Below the pieces are notes generated by a model. It ran no database searches and was not told where the DNA came from. It saw only the letters and a program-made list of their open reading frames with translations. From JBHEMK01 sp046262635 (lineage in GTDB: Bacteria; Actinomycetota; Thermoleophilia; Gaiellales; Gaiellaceae), in assembly GCA_046262635.1 (NCBI GenBank), contig JBHEMK010000042.1, positions 1 to 26,464 on the forward strand: a DNA stretch of 26,464 bases, read 5' to 3'. The stretch's first letter is position 1, and each line of letters begins with the position of its first letter. Both the position numbers and the translations under genes were made by a program. Below are positions 1-7,727 of this stretch, piece after piece.

Positions 1-212
1 GTAACCCGGCGGTTCTCGACGATGCGGATGCGGCCTTGCTGCTCGACCACGTAGAGCTTCGAGGCCTCGCCCGGAGCCGAGGTGACGTAGACGGGGGAGT
101 CGAGCCCGCGGAGGATCGTGACAAACGTGTAGTTGGCCCTCGCGGGAGCGCTCGGGGCAGCCAGCAGCCCGAGCAGCGCGAGCAGCCCGACCACCCCCTG
201 GCCGAGCCTCAT
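1..212 (-). CDS. PQQ-dependent sugar dehydrogenase-like protein, N-terminal part
   Basis: Partial gene; the 3' end lies beyond the left edge, so only about 70 residues are visible. The product starts with a signal-peptide-like segment (MRLGQGVVGLLALLGLLAAP, then an AxA-type site near SAPARA). The first blade of a glucose/sorbosone dehydrogenase beta-propeller follows: GLDSPVYVT, PGEASKLYVVEQ and GRIRIVENR match the usual opening of the family. Such enzymes oxidise sugars outside the membrane using PQQ, but many homologues have unknown substrates and the catalytic residues lie outside this window. Its ATG overlaps the TGA of the upstream trkA-like gene (ATGA), so it is probably translationally coupled to it. 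The functional link between a secreted dehydrogenase and RCK proteins is unclear. Confidence 0.75.
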   Translation of the reverse strand, partial: MRLGQGVVGLLALLGLLAAPSAPARANYTFVTILRGLDSPVYVTSAPGEASKLYVVEQQGRIRIVENRRV

Positions 213-871
213 TTCTTCAGCAGGACCTTCCGCAACTCGTCCTCCTTGCCCGGCTCGAGGATCGCCAGTACCTGGTCACCCGGCATCAGGTCAGTCGAGC
301 CGACGGCGATCTCGGCCTGGCCGCTGCGCATCACCGAGATCAGGCGCGCGCCCTCCGGCATCGTCAGCTGCTCGACGCGCTTGCCGGCCGAGGGCGAGTC
401 CTTGTCGATCTGCACTTCGACGATCTCGAGGTTCTCCTTGCGCAGCTCGAGCAGGTGGATCAGATCGTGCTCAGGCACCTCGTGCTGGACGAGCGCCATC
501 ACGCTGGAGGTGGCGCAGACCGTCGGCGAGATCCCGAGCAGGTCGAAATGCGCCTGGTTGCGCGGGTCGTTGACCCGGGCGATCACCTTCGGCACGCCGT
601 ACTTCTCCTGCGCGAGCTGGCAGATGACCATGTTGTCCTCGTCGTCGCCGGTGAGCGCGACGAGGATGTCCGGGGGCCGCGCGATGCCCGCGCGCTCGAG
701 CACGTAGAGCTCGGTGGCGTCGCCGTGCTGAACCTGGTGTTCGAATTCCGACTCGAGCTGCACGAAGCGGCCGTAGCGCTGCTCGATCAGCGTCACCTCG
801 TGGCCGAGCCGCAGCAGCGTCCGCGCGACATTCGCGCCGATCTTGCCGCCGCCGGCAATCAGCACGTACAT
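209..871 (-). CDS. trkA: TrkA-type potassium uptake regulatory protein (RCK_N + RCK_C)
   Basis: 220 residues, the normal size for a one-unit TrkA/KtrA/CeoC protein. Residues 1-30 form a Rossmann start with the dinucleotide motif GGGKIG and the acidic end of strand two (TLIE). The RCK_N core runs to about residue 130, and a TrkA-C domain fills about 140-215 (EVQIDKDSPSAGKRVEQL, then GDQVLAILEP). Family members are cytosolic rings that bind NAD(H), ATP or c-di-AMP and gate K+ transporters. No TrkH/KtrB channel gene is present in the window. The ATG lies 2 nt after the stop of the smaller RCK gene and its own stop overlaps the next start, so the three genes form one translational unit. A longer in-frame reading to about 1360 exists, but it runs over the upstream RCK gene and is rejected. 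Confidence 0.9.
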   Translation of the reverse strand: MYVLIAGGGKIGANVARTLLRLGHEVTLIEQRYGRFVQLESEFEHQVQHGDATELYVLERAGIARPPDILVALTGDDEDNMVICQLAQEKYGVPKVIARVNDPRNQAHFDLLGISPTVCATSSVMALVQHEVPEHDLIHLLELRKENLEIVEVQIDKDSPSAGKRVEQLTMPEGARLISVMRSGQAEIAVGSTDLMPGDQVLAILEPGKEDELRKVLLKK

Positions 872-873
872 CG

Positions 874-1305
874 CTAGACGCCGACCTTCTCGATCCCCGG
901 GATCTCGCAGGAGCGAACGGCCTCTGTGAGGACGTCGATCGCCGTCTTGGTCGGGCAGACCGTGCGCAGGCCGCGCGAGGCGTAGAAGTCGGCGCGCGCC
1001 GGGTCGAGCACCCGCACGACGACGCACCTGATGTCGAAGCGCTTCTGGGCGACCTGGCCGATCACGATGTTCGTGTTGTCGCCGCTCGTCGAGACCACGA
1101 CCGCGACCGCATCCTCGATGCCCGCCTCGCGCAGGAGCTCGGTGTCCATCCCGTGGCCGACGAGGAAGCGGCCGGGCCAGTTCGAGCCGAGCCGGCCGAG
1201 GGCCTCCTCGTTCTCGTCGATCACCGTCACCTCCCATCCCTCGCGGTCGAGCAGAAGGGCGATCGCGGATCCGACGCGTCCGCAGCCGATCACAAGGGCG
1301 TTCAC
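874..1305 (-). CDS. Short TrkA-N (RCK_N) domain protein
   Basis: 143 residues with a GTG start. The Rossmann fingerprint GCGRVGSAIA sits at residues 8-17, followed by VTVIDEN as the strand-two acidic end, and GHGMDTELLREAGIEDA and VVSTSGDNTN are typical TrkA-N segments. The protein ends right after the RCK_N domain and has no TrkA-C ligand-binding domain, unlike its 220-residue neighbour. The pairing resembles the ceoB/ceoC (trkA/trkB) gene pair of mycobacteria, except that this member is shortened. It probably forms mixed rings with the downstream RCK protein (inference). The GTG choice is supported by a TACGCT hexamer ending 6 nt upstream and by the absence of a Shine-Dalgarno sequence. The gap to the upstream permease stop is 23 nt. 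Confidence 0.87.
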   Translation of the reverse strand: MNALVIGCGRVGSAIALLLDREGWEVTVIDENEEALGRLGSNWPGRFLVGHGMDTELLREAGIEDAVAVVVSTSGDNTNIVIGQVAQKRFDIRCVVVRVLDPARADFYASRGLRTVCPTKTAIDVLTEAVRSCEIPGIEKVGV

Positions 1306-1311
1306 GAACTG

Positions 1312-1317
1312 AGCGTA
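1312..1317 (-). promoter_or_regulatory. Candidate leaderless -10 element (RCK_N gene)
   Basis: TACGCT on the minus strand ends 6 nt before the GTG start at 1305. It fits TANNNT, the actinobacterial leaderless -10 pattern, with no Shine-Dalgarno between. No clear -35 is seen. It would start a unit of both RCK genes and the sugar dehydrogenase. Confidence 0.4.
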
Positions 1318-1328
1318 GCGCGCCCGTC

Positions 1329-3212
1329 CTAGACCGGAGCGGGATCCCCCTCGAGCACACCCTGGGGGAACGCCACGATCAGCACCTCGCAGGGCGCCTT
1401 GCGCAGCACGTATTCGACCGTCGGCGAGAAGAAGCGGGAATGGCGCCGCCAGCGTGGCGCCGAGCCCAGCACGATCAGGTCGACGTTCCGGCCGGTCGCC
1501 TCGGCGATGATCGCCTCCCCGATCGAGCGGGCACGCACCGTCTCGCCGATCACCCGTACGCCGTTCTCCTCGCCCAGAAGCCGCGCCTCGGCGAGCGACT
1601 CCGCCGCCCGCTCCTCCTCGTCGAAGAGGAGTGCGTCGAGCGGCAAGTCGAGCGGGACCCGGATCACGTGCAGCGCCTCGACGTCCGAATCGCGCTCCTG
1701 GGCGAGCCTGATCGCGGTCGCCACCATCTCCTCACCGATCTCGCCGAGCTTCATCGGCACGAGGATGCTCGAGAACGTCGCTCCCGGCAGCACCTGCTCG
1801 TCGGCCGAGACGACGTGCTCGAGCATCCCGGATCCGCGCCCGAGGCGGACGACGACGTAGAGCACGAGGCCGGCCAGCAGCCACACCGGGCCGCCGTAGC
1901 GTGCGCCCACGTGCGTGACCATCGCCGCGACGAACACGGCAGCGGTCGCGACCGCGCCGACGGCCGCCGGCACGGGCACGCCCCGGAACGCGAGCGGCAC
2001 CCGGAAGGGGCGTTCGAGGCCCGGCTTCGTCCGCCGCAACCGGATCACTGCCAGCTGGGCCGCGGTGAAGGCGAGCAGCACCCCGAAGCTGAAGAGACTC
2101 GCGAGGAACGGCACCTGATCACCGCGGCCCGAGGTTCCGACGACGAGGCCGATCGCGACCACGACCGCCGAGGCGATCGCCTGCGGCGAGACGAGCGTCC
2201 TCCGGTTCAGCCGGCCGAACTTGCTCGGGAGCTGACCGTGCTCCCCGAGCGAGTACGCGAGCCGGCCGAAACCCGAGATCGACGTCGTCGCGGCAGAGAC
2301 GAGGATCAGGGCACCCGTCAGCCCGACGTAGATCCGCAGGATCGACTGGAACCACGCCGGCACGTGCCCGTGGAAGGCAGAGACGATCCCGACGAGCGGC
2401 GCGTGCAGCCAGGTCGTCCCGAGCTGCGTCGTCCCGTCGTGGGCGGGAAACGCCGACAGGCCGATCAGGGCGATCAGGATGTAGATGACGACGGTGAGGC
2501 CGATCGCGCTGAAGAGGCTGAGGGGGAGGTCTCGGCCCGGCCGCCGCGCCTCCTCGGCGAAGTTGGCGACGGTCTCGAGACCGGTGTAGGCGAGCATCGC
2601 GAGCGGCAGGGAAAAGACGATCGCGTGCCAGCTCGGGTTGCGGCCCAGCGACGTGCCGAGGGTGAGCGCGTGCGGCGAGAAGACGACGGCGAAGCCGACG
2701 ATCACGAGCAGCAGCTGCGTGACGAGATCGAGAATCGGCACCACGATGCCGAACGCATAGAGTGCAGGCCGCCGGACGAGCCGCGCGGCGCCGATCGCCG
2801 CGATCGCGCAGACGGCGACGACGACGTCCCACGGCCTGTGCGCGATCACGTCGATGTGCAGCGCCGCGGCGAGGTAGTGCGGCATGAAGAGGGCCGAGAG
2901 CGCGATCACGATCAGGTAGTCGAGGAAGAGCACCCAGCCGGTCATGAAGCCGGCCAGGTCGTTGAACGCGATCCGGACAAAGGTCGCGGCGCCTCCGGCC
3001 TCCCGGATCGCGGCCGTCCCTTCGGCGTACGAAAGCGAGACGACGACGAAGAGCAGGCCCGTGATGGCAAGCACTGCCGGTGTGAACCCGAGCGCGTGCA
3101 AGGCGATGATCCCGAGCGCGAAGTAGATCGAGGAGGCGATCTCCCCGTAGGCGAGCGAGGCGAGCGCCGGCGCGTCGAGAACTTGCTGGAGCTGCGGGAG
3201 CTTACGCGCCAT
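1329..3212 (-). CDS. APC-family permease fused to a C-terminal UspA domain (copy 1)
   Basis: 627 residues. Residues 10-460 form an amino acid/polyamine/cation (APC) transporter with about twelve hydrophobic helices. The TM1 start is ALASLAYGEIASSIYFALG, and the TM6 region carries the characteristic GLETVANFAEEARRP at about 211-225. Residues 480-615 form a universal stress protein domain (SSILVPMKLGEIGEE, ALHVIRVPLDLPLD, then LIVLGSAP). The Usp nucleotide motif is degenerate: GSAP lacks the second Gly and SPTVEYV replaces the usual G-S/T-V. The substrate cannot be read from sequence; amino acids or K+ (KimA-like APC proteins also carry a cytosolic Usp-like domain) are both possible. Placement beside RCK genes favours an ion-linked role. 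The ATG start is supported by TAATCT 9 nt upstream. Confidence 0.9.
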   Translation of the reverse strand: MARKLPQLQQVLDAPALASLAYGEIASSIYFALGIIALHALGFTPAVLAITGLLFVVVSLSYAEGTAAIREAGGAATFVRIAFNDLAGFMTGWVLFLDYLIVIALSALFMPHYLAAALHIDVIAHRPWDVVVAVCAIAAIGAARLVRRPALYAFGIVVPILDLVTQLLLVIVGFAVVFSPHALTLGTSLGRNPSWHAIVFSLPLAMLAYTGLETVANFAEEARRPGRDLPLSLFSAIGLTVVIYILIALIGLSAFPAHDGTTQLGTTWLHAPLVGIVSAFHGHVPAWFQSILRIYVGLTGALILVSAATTSISGFGRLAYSLGEHGQLPSKFGRLNRRTLVSPQAIASAVVVAIGLVVGTSGRGDQVPFLASLFSFGVLLAFTAAQLAVIRLRRTKPGLERPFRVPLAFRGVPVPAAVGAVATAAVFVAAMVTHVGARYGGPVWLLAGLVLYVVVRLGRGSGMLEHVVSADEQVLPGATFSSILVPMKLGEIGEEMVATAIRLAQERDSDVEALHVIRVPLDLPLDALLFDEEERAAESLAEARLLGEENGVRVIGETVRARSIGEAIIAEATGRNVDLIVLGSAPRWRRHSRFFSPTVEYVLRKAPCEVLIVAFPQGVLEGDPAPV

Positions 3213-3221
3213 GACCGGCGC

Positions 3222-3227
3222 AGATTA
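3222..3227 (-). promoter_or_regulatory. Candidate leaderless -10 element (APC-UspA copy 1)
   Basis: TAATCT on the minus strand ends 9 nt before the ATG at 3212, within the 43-nt gap after the small membrane protein gene. No Shine-Dalgarno or -35 is visible. The spacing is at the long end of the series seen in this window. Confidence 0.3.
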
Positions 3228-3255
3228 GATGGTCGACTCCGTGCCGGCCGGCTGG

Positions 3256-3423
3256 CTAGCGGCGGACGAGAAGGTAGATGCGGCCGGTGCCGAGAGCGAT
3301 GAAGAGCGCCCCGATCAGATAGCCGAAGAGCCCTCCCTCAAGCGCCGTGCGGATCAGGATCGCCCAGCCCAGGGCGATGAAGACTCCGGCAAAGACGAAG
3401 ACGCCCGCGCGATAGGCCCTCAT
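3256..3423 (-). CDS. Small two-helix membrane protein
   Basis: 55 residues; I do not recognise a family. It has two clear hydrophobic helices, about residues 7-25 (GVFVFAGVFIALGWAILI) and 32-52 (FGYLIGALFIALG, then RIYLLV), joined by a short RTALEGG loop, with basic ends (MRAYR, LLVRR). Each helix contains an FIALG segment, suggesting a small internal symmetry. Its ATG overlaps the TGA of the upstream APC-UspA gene in an ATGA arrangement, so it is very likely made together with that permease. An accessory subunit or assembly factor of the transporter is a reasonable guess, but nothing in the sequence proves it. Confidence 0.7.
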   Translation of the reverse strand: MRAYRAGVFVFAGVFIALGWAILIRTALEGGLFGYLIGALFIALGTGRIYLLVRR

Positions 3424-5315
3424 GCCGCCTCCGTGGACGACGCGACCATGACGCGGCTCGGCGCATGCTTGAGCACGAAGTCGACGGTGTTCCCGAAGAT
3501 CGCGCCGCGGCGTGTCGGCCGCTGCTTGCGGGCGGCCCCCATGACGATGATCTCGCTGCCGCGCCTGGAGGCCTCGTCGGCGATCGCGCGGCCGGCATTG
3601 CGGGCGCGCACGAGCCTCGTGATCACATTGACGCCGTAGGACTCGCCGATCGCGCGCGCCTCGTCGAGCCGGCCGTTCGCCTCCTCGACCTGTTCCGGCA
3701 AATAGGCGTCGAGCGGCAGGTGGAGGGGTACCTCGACGACCGTCATCGCCACGATTGCCGCTCGGCGCTCCGCCGCCAGCCGGCAGGCGACGTCCATCGC
3801 CTCCTCTGAGGCGTAGCCGGCCGAGATCGGCACGAGCACGTTCCGGTACTCGAGCGCGGCGGCGGGGCCGATCACCACCGGAGCCCGGGCGGTCTCGCGC
3901 ATCGGCACGTGCAACCCGTAGGTTCGATAGAGCCAGTAGAAGGCAAAGCCGAGCGCGAGCCACCCCAGGCCCGCGTACCGCGTCGGTGCGTCCTGCACGA
4001 CGACGACGAGCCAGGCGATGCCGGTTCCGAGGGCGCCGAGCACGGCGAAGAGCGGCCAGCTCGTCTCGCCGATCCGGAGGTTCGGGCGGGCGCGGAACGC
4101 CAGCTCGTAGTCCGGCAGCTTCCGCCGCAGCTGGACGACCGAGACGTGCGCGATCGTGAACGAGAGCATCGCGCCGAAGGCGTACATGCGGCCGATGAAG
4201 TCGACGTTCCCGGGCAGCAGGAAGACGATCGAGAGGATCCCGGCGAAGACGACGAGCGAGAGCCACGGGGTCTTGAACCTGGGGTGCAGCCGGCGGAAGG
4301 CGCTCGGCAGCTGTCGGTAGCTCGCCATCGAATACGTGATCCGCGAGGCGCCGATCACGCCCGCGTTGGTGGCGATGAAGAGGATCGTCGCCGCCAGGAC
4401 GCCGACGTAGATCTTCGCCGCGCTCAGAACGGCGCCGTGCAGGCCGAGATTCTCGACGAGCCCGAGCACCGGGTCGTTCTTGAAGCCTCCCTTTTCCGGC
4501 GACAGGCCAAGCTTCGTCACGAACGTACCGCCCTGCTTGACGACCGGCAGCGCTGAGAGCGCGACGAGCGGGAGGGTGAAGTAGATCGCAAAGACGGCGC
4601 CGGCCACCCAGGCGATCGAGCGAGGGATGCTCCGCAACGGGTCTCGTGCCTCCTCGGCGAGATTCGAGACGGTCTCGATCCCGGTGTACGCGATCATGGC
4701 GACTGGGATCGCGAGCGCGAAGCTGCTCCAGCTCGGCGCGGTGCCGAAATGGACGTTCGAGCGGAGCGTATGCGGGCTGAAGATCAGGATGAAGCCGAGC
4801 AGCACGAGCAGGAGCTGCGTGGCGAAGTCGATCACGGCGAGCAGCACGTTCAGCTTGGCAGCCTCCTGAATCCCGACGATGTTGAGCCCGACCAGGACGA
4901 CGATCACGGCGGCGCCGACGATGATGTCCCAGGGGTTCGTCTTCAGCGGCGCCCAGAAGATCGAGAGGTAGTGCGGCACGAAGAACGCCGAGATGGCGAC
5001 GGTGATGATGTAGTTGAGCATCTGCGCCCAGGCCGCCCCGAAGGAGACCAGCTCGTTGAACGCGTGCCGCGCGAAGCTCGCCGAGCCGCCCGCCTCCGGA
5101 AAATGCACGGTGCCCTCGGCGTAGGTGGCGGCGGTGGCCGCGAAGATCAGCCCGCTGACGATGAAGACGAGCGGCGTCAGCCCCAGCGCGATCCCGGCCG
5201 TGACGCCGAGCGCGTAGTAGATCGACGAGCCGACGTTCCCGTAGGCGGTCGCGAAGAGCGCCGGCGCGCCGAGAACCCGCTCCAGGCCCTGCTGCTCCCG
5301 CCTGCGCCGTGCCAT
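3420..5315 (-). CDS. APC-family permease fused to a C-terminal UspA domain (copy 2)
   Basis: 631 residues, a paralogue of the neighbouring APC-UspA protein: ALFATAYGNVGSSIYYALG at TM1, YAEGTVHFPEAGGSASFARH after TM2, and GIETVSNLAEEARDP at TM6. The transporter part covers about residues 15-470. The UspA domain occupies about 490-628 (YRNVLVPISAG, VVEVPLHLPLDAYL, then IIVMGAARK). Here the Usp nucleotide motif is better kept than in copy 1, with G-N-T (IFGNTVDFVL) at the usual G-S/T position, although the GxxG half reads GAAR. The inner-membrane substrate is unknown. The ATG at 5315 is preferred over a 37-residue upstream extension because that extension is Arg/Pro-rich noise and TAGAGT lies 8 nt before the ATG. 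Its stop overlaps the start of the small membrane protein. Confidence 0.9.
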   Translation of the reverse strand: MARRRREQQGLERVLGAPALFATAYGNVGSSIYYALGVTAGIALGLTPLVFIVSGLIFAATAATYAEGTVHFPEAGGSASFARHAFNELVSFGAAWAQMLNYIITVAISAFFVPHYLSIFWAPLKTNPWDIIVGAAVIVVLVGLNIVGIQEAAKLNVLLAVIDFATQLLLVLLGFILIFSPHTLRSNVHFGTAPSWSSFALAIPVAMIAYTGIETVSNLAEEARDPLRSIPRSIAWVAGAVFAIYFTLPLVALSALPVVKQGGTFVTKLGLSPEKGGFKNDPVLGLVENLGLHGAVLSAAKIYVGVLAATILFIATNAGVIGASRITYSMASYRQLPSAFRRLHPRFKTPWLSLVVFAGILSIVFLLPGNVDFIGRMYAFGAMLSFTIAHVSVVQLRRKLPDYELAFRARPNLRIGETSWPLFAVLGALGTGIAWLVVVVQDAPTRYAGLGWLALGFAFYWLYRTYGLHVPMRETARAPVVIGPAAALEYRNVLVPISAGYASEEAMDVACRLAAERRAAIVAMTVVEVPLHLPLDAYLPEQVEEANGRLDEARAIGESYGVNVITRLVRARNAGRAIADEASRRGSEIIVMGAARKQRPTRRGAIFGNTVDFVLKHAPSRVMVASSTEAA

Positions 5316-5323
5316 GGGCCGGG

Positions 5324-5329
5324 ACTCTA
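5324..5329 (-). promoter_or_regulatory. Candidate leaderless -10 element (APC-UspA copy 2)
   Basis: TAGAGT on the minus strand ends 8 nt before the ATG at 5315. No Shine-Dalgarno lies between, and no convincing -35 is seen 16-18 nt upstream. It would drive the permease and the coupled 55-residue membrane protein. Confidence 0.4.
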
Positions 5330-5534
5330 GCCCTCGGGGAAGGAGACGGTCCCGGGGTCTGGGCGCAGGCCCGAAAGGCGGGGATTTCCGTCGCGCCCGG
5401 CGCGCCTCGCCGCCGCGTGAGCCCATTCCTGACCGGACTGCGCCGGCATGTACCCAGAGGCCGGGCTGCCGGAATTCACGCGCCTCGACGGGGCACCGGC
5501 CGCCGGCTCACGGGCCGCCGAGAGACCGGTGTTT

Positions 5535-5588
5535 CTCGCCGGGACCCCGGCGCGGCGAGGAGCCGGCGGAAGCGCGGCGCGCGCGCCG
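5535..5588 (-). terminator. Hairpin-forming region after hppA
   Basis: The 278-nt gap 5316-5593 holds no gene I can support. Just after the hppA stop lies a 14-nt self-complementary GC run (5575-5588). Further on there is a perfect 7-bp inverted repeat (CTCGCCG at 5535-5541 with CGGCGAG at 5553-5559, 11-nt loop). Neither is followed by a T-run, so this is at best a GC-type terminator. Confidence 0.3.
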
Positions 5589-5593
5589 GATCG

Positions 5594-7660
5594 CTAGCCG
5601 TGGATCGAGACGATCAGGGGAATGATCAGAATCGCGACGATGTTGGCGATCTTGATCATCGGGTTGATCGCGGGGCCGGCGGTGTCCTTGTAGGGATCGC
5701 CGACCGTGTCGCCCGTCACCGCGGCCGCATGGGCCTCGGAGCCCTTGCCGCCGTAGAGGCCGTCCTCGATCAGCTTCTTCGCGTTGTCCCAGGCGCCGCC
5801 GCCGGAGGTCATCGCAACCGCGAGGAAGAGACCCGTGACGATCGTCCCGATCAGGAGACCGCCGAGCATTCTGGCGTTGATGACACCGACGATGATCGGG
5901 AAGGCGATCGGCACGAGCGCCGGCAGGAGCATGCTGCGGAGCGCCGACTTCGTGACGATGTCGATCGCGCGTCCGTACTCCGGCCGCTGGGTACCCTCCA
6001 TGATCCCGGGGTTCTCTCGGAACTGGCGACGGACCTCCTGAACCACCTCTCCGCCGACGCGCCCGACCGCCTGCATGGCCAGCGAGGCAAAGAGGAACGG
6101 CATCAGCCCGCCGACGAAGAGCCCGGCGATCACCCAGGCGTTCGAGAGGTCGAACGTCAGCGCGCCGAGGTTGCCGTGGCCCTGGCCCTGCTCGTGGATC
6201 CCGTCGGCGTAGGAGCCGAAGAGGACGAGGGCGGCGAGCGCAGCCGACCCGATCGCGTAGCCCTTCGTGACCGCCTTCGTCGTGTTGCCGACGGCGTCGA
6301 GCGGGTCGGTGACCGCGCGCACCTCCGGCGGCAGGTCGGCCATCTCGGCGATGCCTCCGGCGTTGTCGGTGACGGGCCCGTAGGCGTCGAGTGCGACGAT
6401 CAGCCCGGTCATCGAGAGCTGCGCCATCACCGCGACCCCGATCCCGAAGAGGCCCGCGAAGTGGTGCGCCACCAGGATGCCTGTGGCAATCACCACCACC
6501 GGCAGCGCCGTCGCCTGCATGCCCATCGCGAGGCCCTCGATGATGTTCGTCGCGTGGCCCGTCTGTGAAGCCCTGGAGATCGCCTTGACCGGATTCCAGC
6601 GGGTGCCCGTGTAGAACTCGGTGATTCCGACCAGCAGGGCCGTCACGAGCAGGCCAACGATCGCCGAGATGTAGAGGTCCCCGAAGCTGTATGGGCCGCC
6701 GTCGAAGCCCGAGATGATCGGGATGAACCCGAGGGCCGAGAGGATGCTGGCGACGATCACCGCCCGGTAGAGGGCGTTCATGACATTGCCGCCTTCGCGA
6801 ACGCGGGCGAAGAGCGTGCCGACGATCGACGTCAGGATCGAGAGACCCCCGATCGCCAGCGGGAGCAGGTAGATGTGCGTGCCCGTCCGCGCGGGCGCGC
6901 CGGTGATGCCGAGCAGCATCACGGCGACCGCGGTGACGGCGTAGGTCTCGAACAGGTCGGCAGCCATGCCCGCACAGTCGCCGACGTTGTCGCCGACGTT
7001 GTCCGCGATCACGGCCGGGTTGCGAGGATCGTCCTCGGGGATACCCGCCTCGATCTTGCCGACGAGGTCCGCGCCCACGTCGGCGGCCTTCGTGTAGATG
7101 CCGCCGCCGAGCCGCGCGAAGACCGAGATCAGCGACCCGCCGAAGGCGAGGCCGATCAGATCCGTGATCGCCGAGTGCGGCGTGTGGCCGAGCCAGCCGG
7201 TCAGCGCCCAGTAGTAGCCGGCGACGCCGAGCAGGCCGAGGCCCACGACGAGGAGGCCGGTGACCGAGCCGGCGCGGAAGGCGACGTCGAGCGCCGGCGC
7301 CAGCCCGCGGCGGGCCGCCTCGGCCGTGCGGACGTTCGAGCGCACCGCGACGTTCATGCCGATGAATCCGGCCGCCGAGGAGAGCAGGGCGCCGATCAGG
7401 AAGCCCACCGCAGTGCCCCAGCCGAGCTTGTTGTAGAAGCCGAGCAGCAGGAACGGCACGATCGCGACCACGGCGATCGTCGTGTACTGCCGGCGCAGAT
7501 ACGCGGCGGCGCCCTCCTGCACGGCCCGCGCGATCTCCTGCATGCGGTCGTTGCCGGCCGGGCGGTCGAGGATCCACTTCGTCAACCCAAGGCCGTAGAG
7601 CACGGCGGCGCCTGCGCACAGAAGCGCGAAGAGCACCGCGTGATGCCAGAACCACGCCAT
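5594..7660 (-). CDS. hppA: Proton-translocating membrane pyrophosphatase, K+-independent type
   Basis: 688 residues, normal length for the family. It hydrolyses pyrophosphate in the cytosol and pumps H+ across the membrane. The catalytic signature runs DVGADLVGKIE (194-204), PEDDPRNP (208-215) and DNVGDNVGD (220-228). The second substrate segment DAYGPVTDNAGGIAEM is at about 425-440, and the C-terminus has GDTVGDPYKDTAGPAINP. The subtype-deciding motif reads GNTTKAVTKG with Lys462; in this family Lys at that position marks K+-independent H+-pumps, whereas K+-dependent ones have Ala. The ATG is preceded by a good Shine-Dalgarno (GGGGGAG, about 6 nt away), unlike the leaderless genes around it. 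The leader carries a hairpin and a palindrome, listed separately. Neighbours are in the same direction but 85 nt or more away. Confidence 0.97.
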   Translation of the reverse strand: MAWFWHHAVLFALLCAGAAVLYGLGLTKWILDRPAGNDRMQEIARAVQEGAAAYLRRQYTTIAVVAIVPFLLLGFYNKLGWGTAVGFLIGALLSSAAGFIGMNVAVRSNVRTAEAARRGLAPALDVAFRAGSVTGLLVVGLGLLGVAGYYWALTGWLGHTPHSAITDLIGLAFGGSLISVFARLGGGIYTKAADVGADLVGKIEAGIPEDDPRNPAVIADNVGDNVGDCAGMAADLFETYAVTAVAVMLLGITGAPARTGTHIYLLPLAIGGLSILTSIVGTLFARVREGGNVMNALYRAVIVASILSALGFIPIISGFDGGPYSFGDLYISAIVGLLVTALLVGITEFYTGTRWNPVKAISRASQTGHATNIIEGLAMGMQATALPVVVIATGILVAHHFAGLFGIGVAVMAQLSMTGLIVALDAYGPVTDNAGGIAEMADLPPEVRAVTDPLDAVGNTTKAVTKGYAIGSAALAALVLFGSYADGIHEQGQGHGNLGALTFDLSNAWVIAGLFVGGLMPFLFASLAMQAVGRVGGEVVQEVRRQFRENPGIMEGTQRPEYGRAIDIVTKSALRSMLLPALVPIAFPIIVGVINARMLGGLLIGTIVTGLFLAVAMTSGGGAWDNAKKLIEDGLYGGKGSEAHAAAVTGDTVGDPYKDTAGPAINPMIKIANIVAILIIPLIVSIHG

Positions 7661-7678
7661 GACCGCTCCCCCTTGTTA

Positions 7679-7706
7679 CAAAATCAACGCCGGGACTGCC
7701 CCGGCG
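7679..7706 (-). terminator. Hairpin with T-rich tail in the hppA leader
   Basis: On the minus strand a perfect 7-bp GC stem (CGCCGGG/CCCGGCG, 5-nt loop, 7688-7706) is followed by TTGATTTTG (7679-7687), the layout of an intrinsic terminator. It sits after the SLT gene and only about 18 nt before the hppA start. It may end the upstream ligase-DUF1844-SLT transcript, or act as an attenuator if hppA transcription starts further upstream. Confidence 0.45.
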
Positions 7707-7714
7707 CGCGGAAG

Positions 7715-7727
7715 TTTGTATCACAAA
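7715..7727. promoter_or_regulatory. Short palindrome upstream of hppA
   Basis: TTTGT-ATC-ACAAA, a 5-bp inverted repeat around 3 nt, is an AT-rich island in GC-rich DNA 55-67 nt upstream of the hppA start. It could be a small operator or overlap a promoter (GATACA on the minus strand is a weak -10). No known regulator consensus is matched well. Confidence 0.25.

Noticed and set aside
1440..3302. Plus-strand open frame of about 620 codons opposite APC-UspA copy 1
   Set aside because: Composition is almost only Arg/Asp/Glu/Gly, mirroring the hydrophobic codons of the real gene on the other strand.
5316..5593. Search for a riboswitch (for example c-di-AMP type) before APC-UspA copy 2
   Set aside because: The likely promoter lies 8 nt from the start codon, leaving no leader, and no conserved riboswitch core is visible in the gap.
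7672..7727. Possible Rex boxes upstream of hppA (TTGTTACAAA and TTTGTATCACAAA)
   Set aside because: Half-sites resemble TTGTGA/TTGTTA but the second half and spacing do not fit known Rex consensus sequences, and the TGTTACAA shared with the rex upstream region may be chance.
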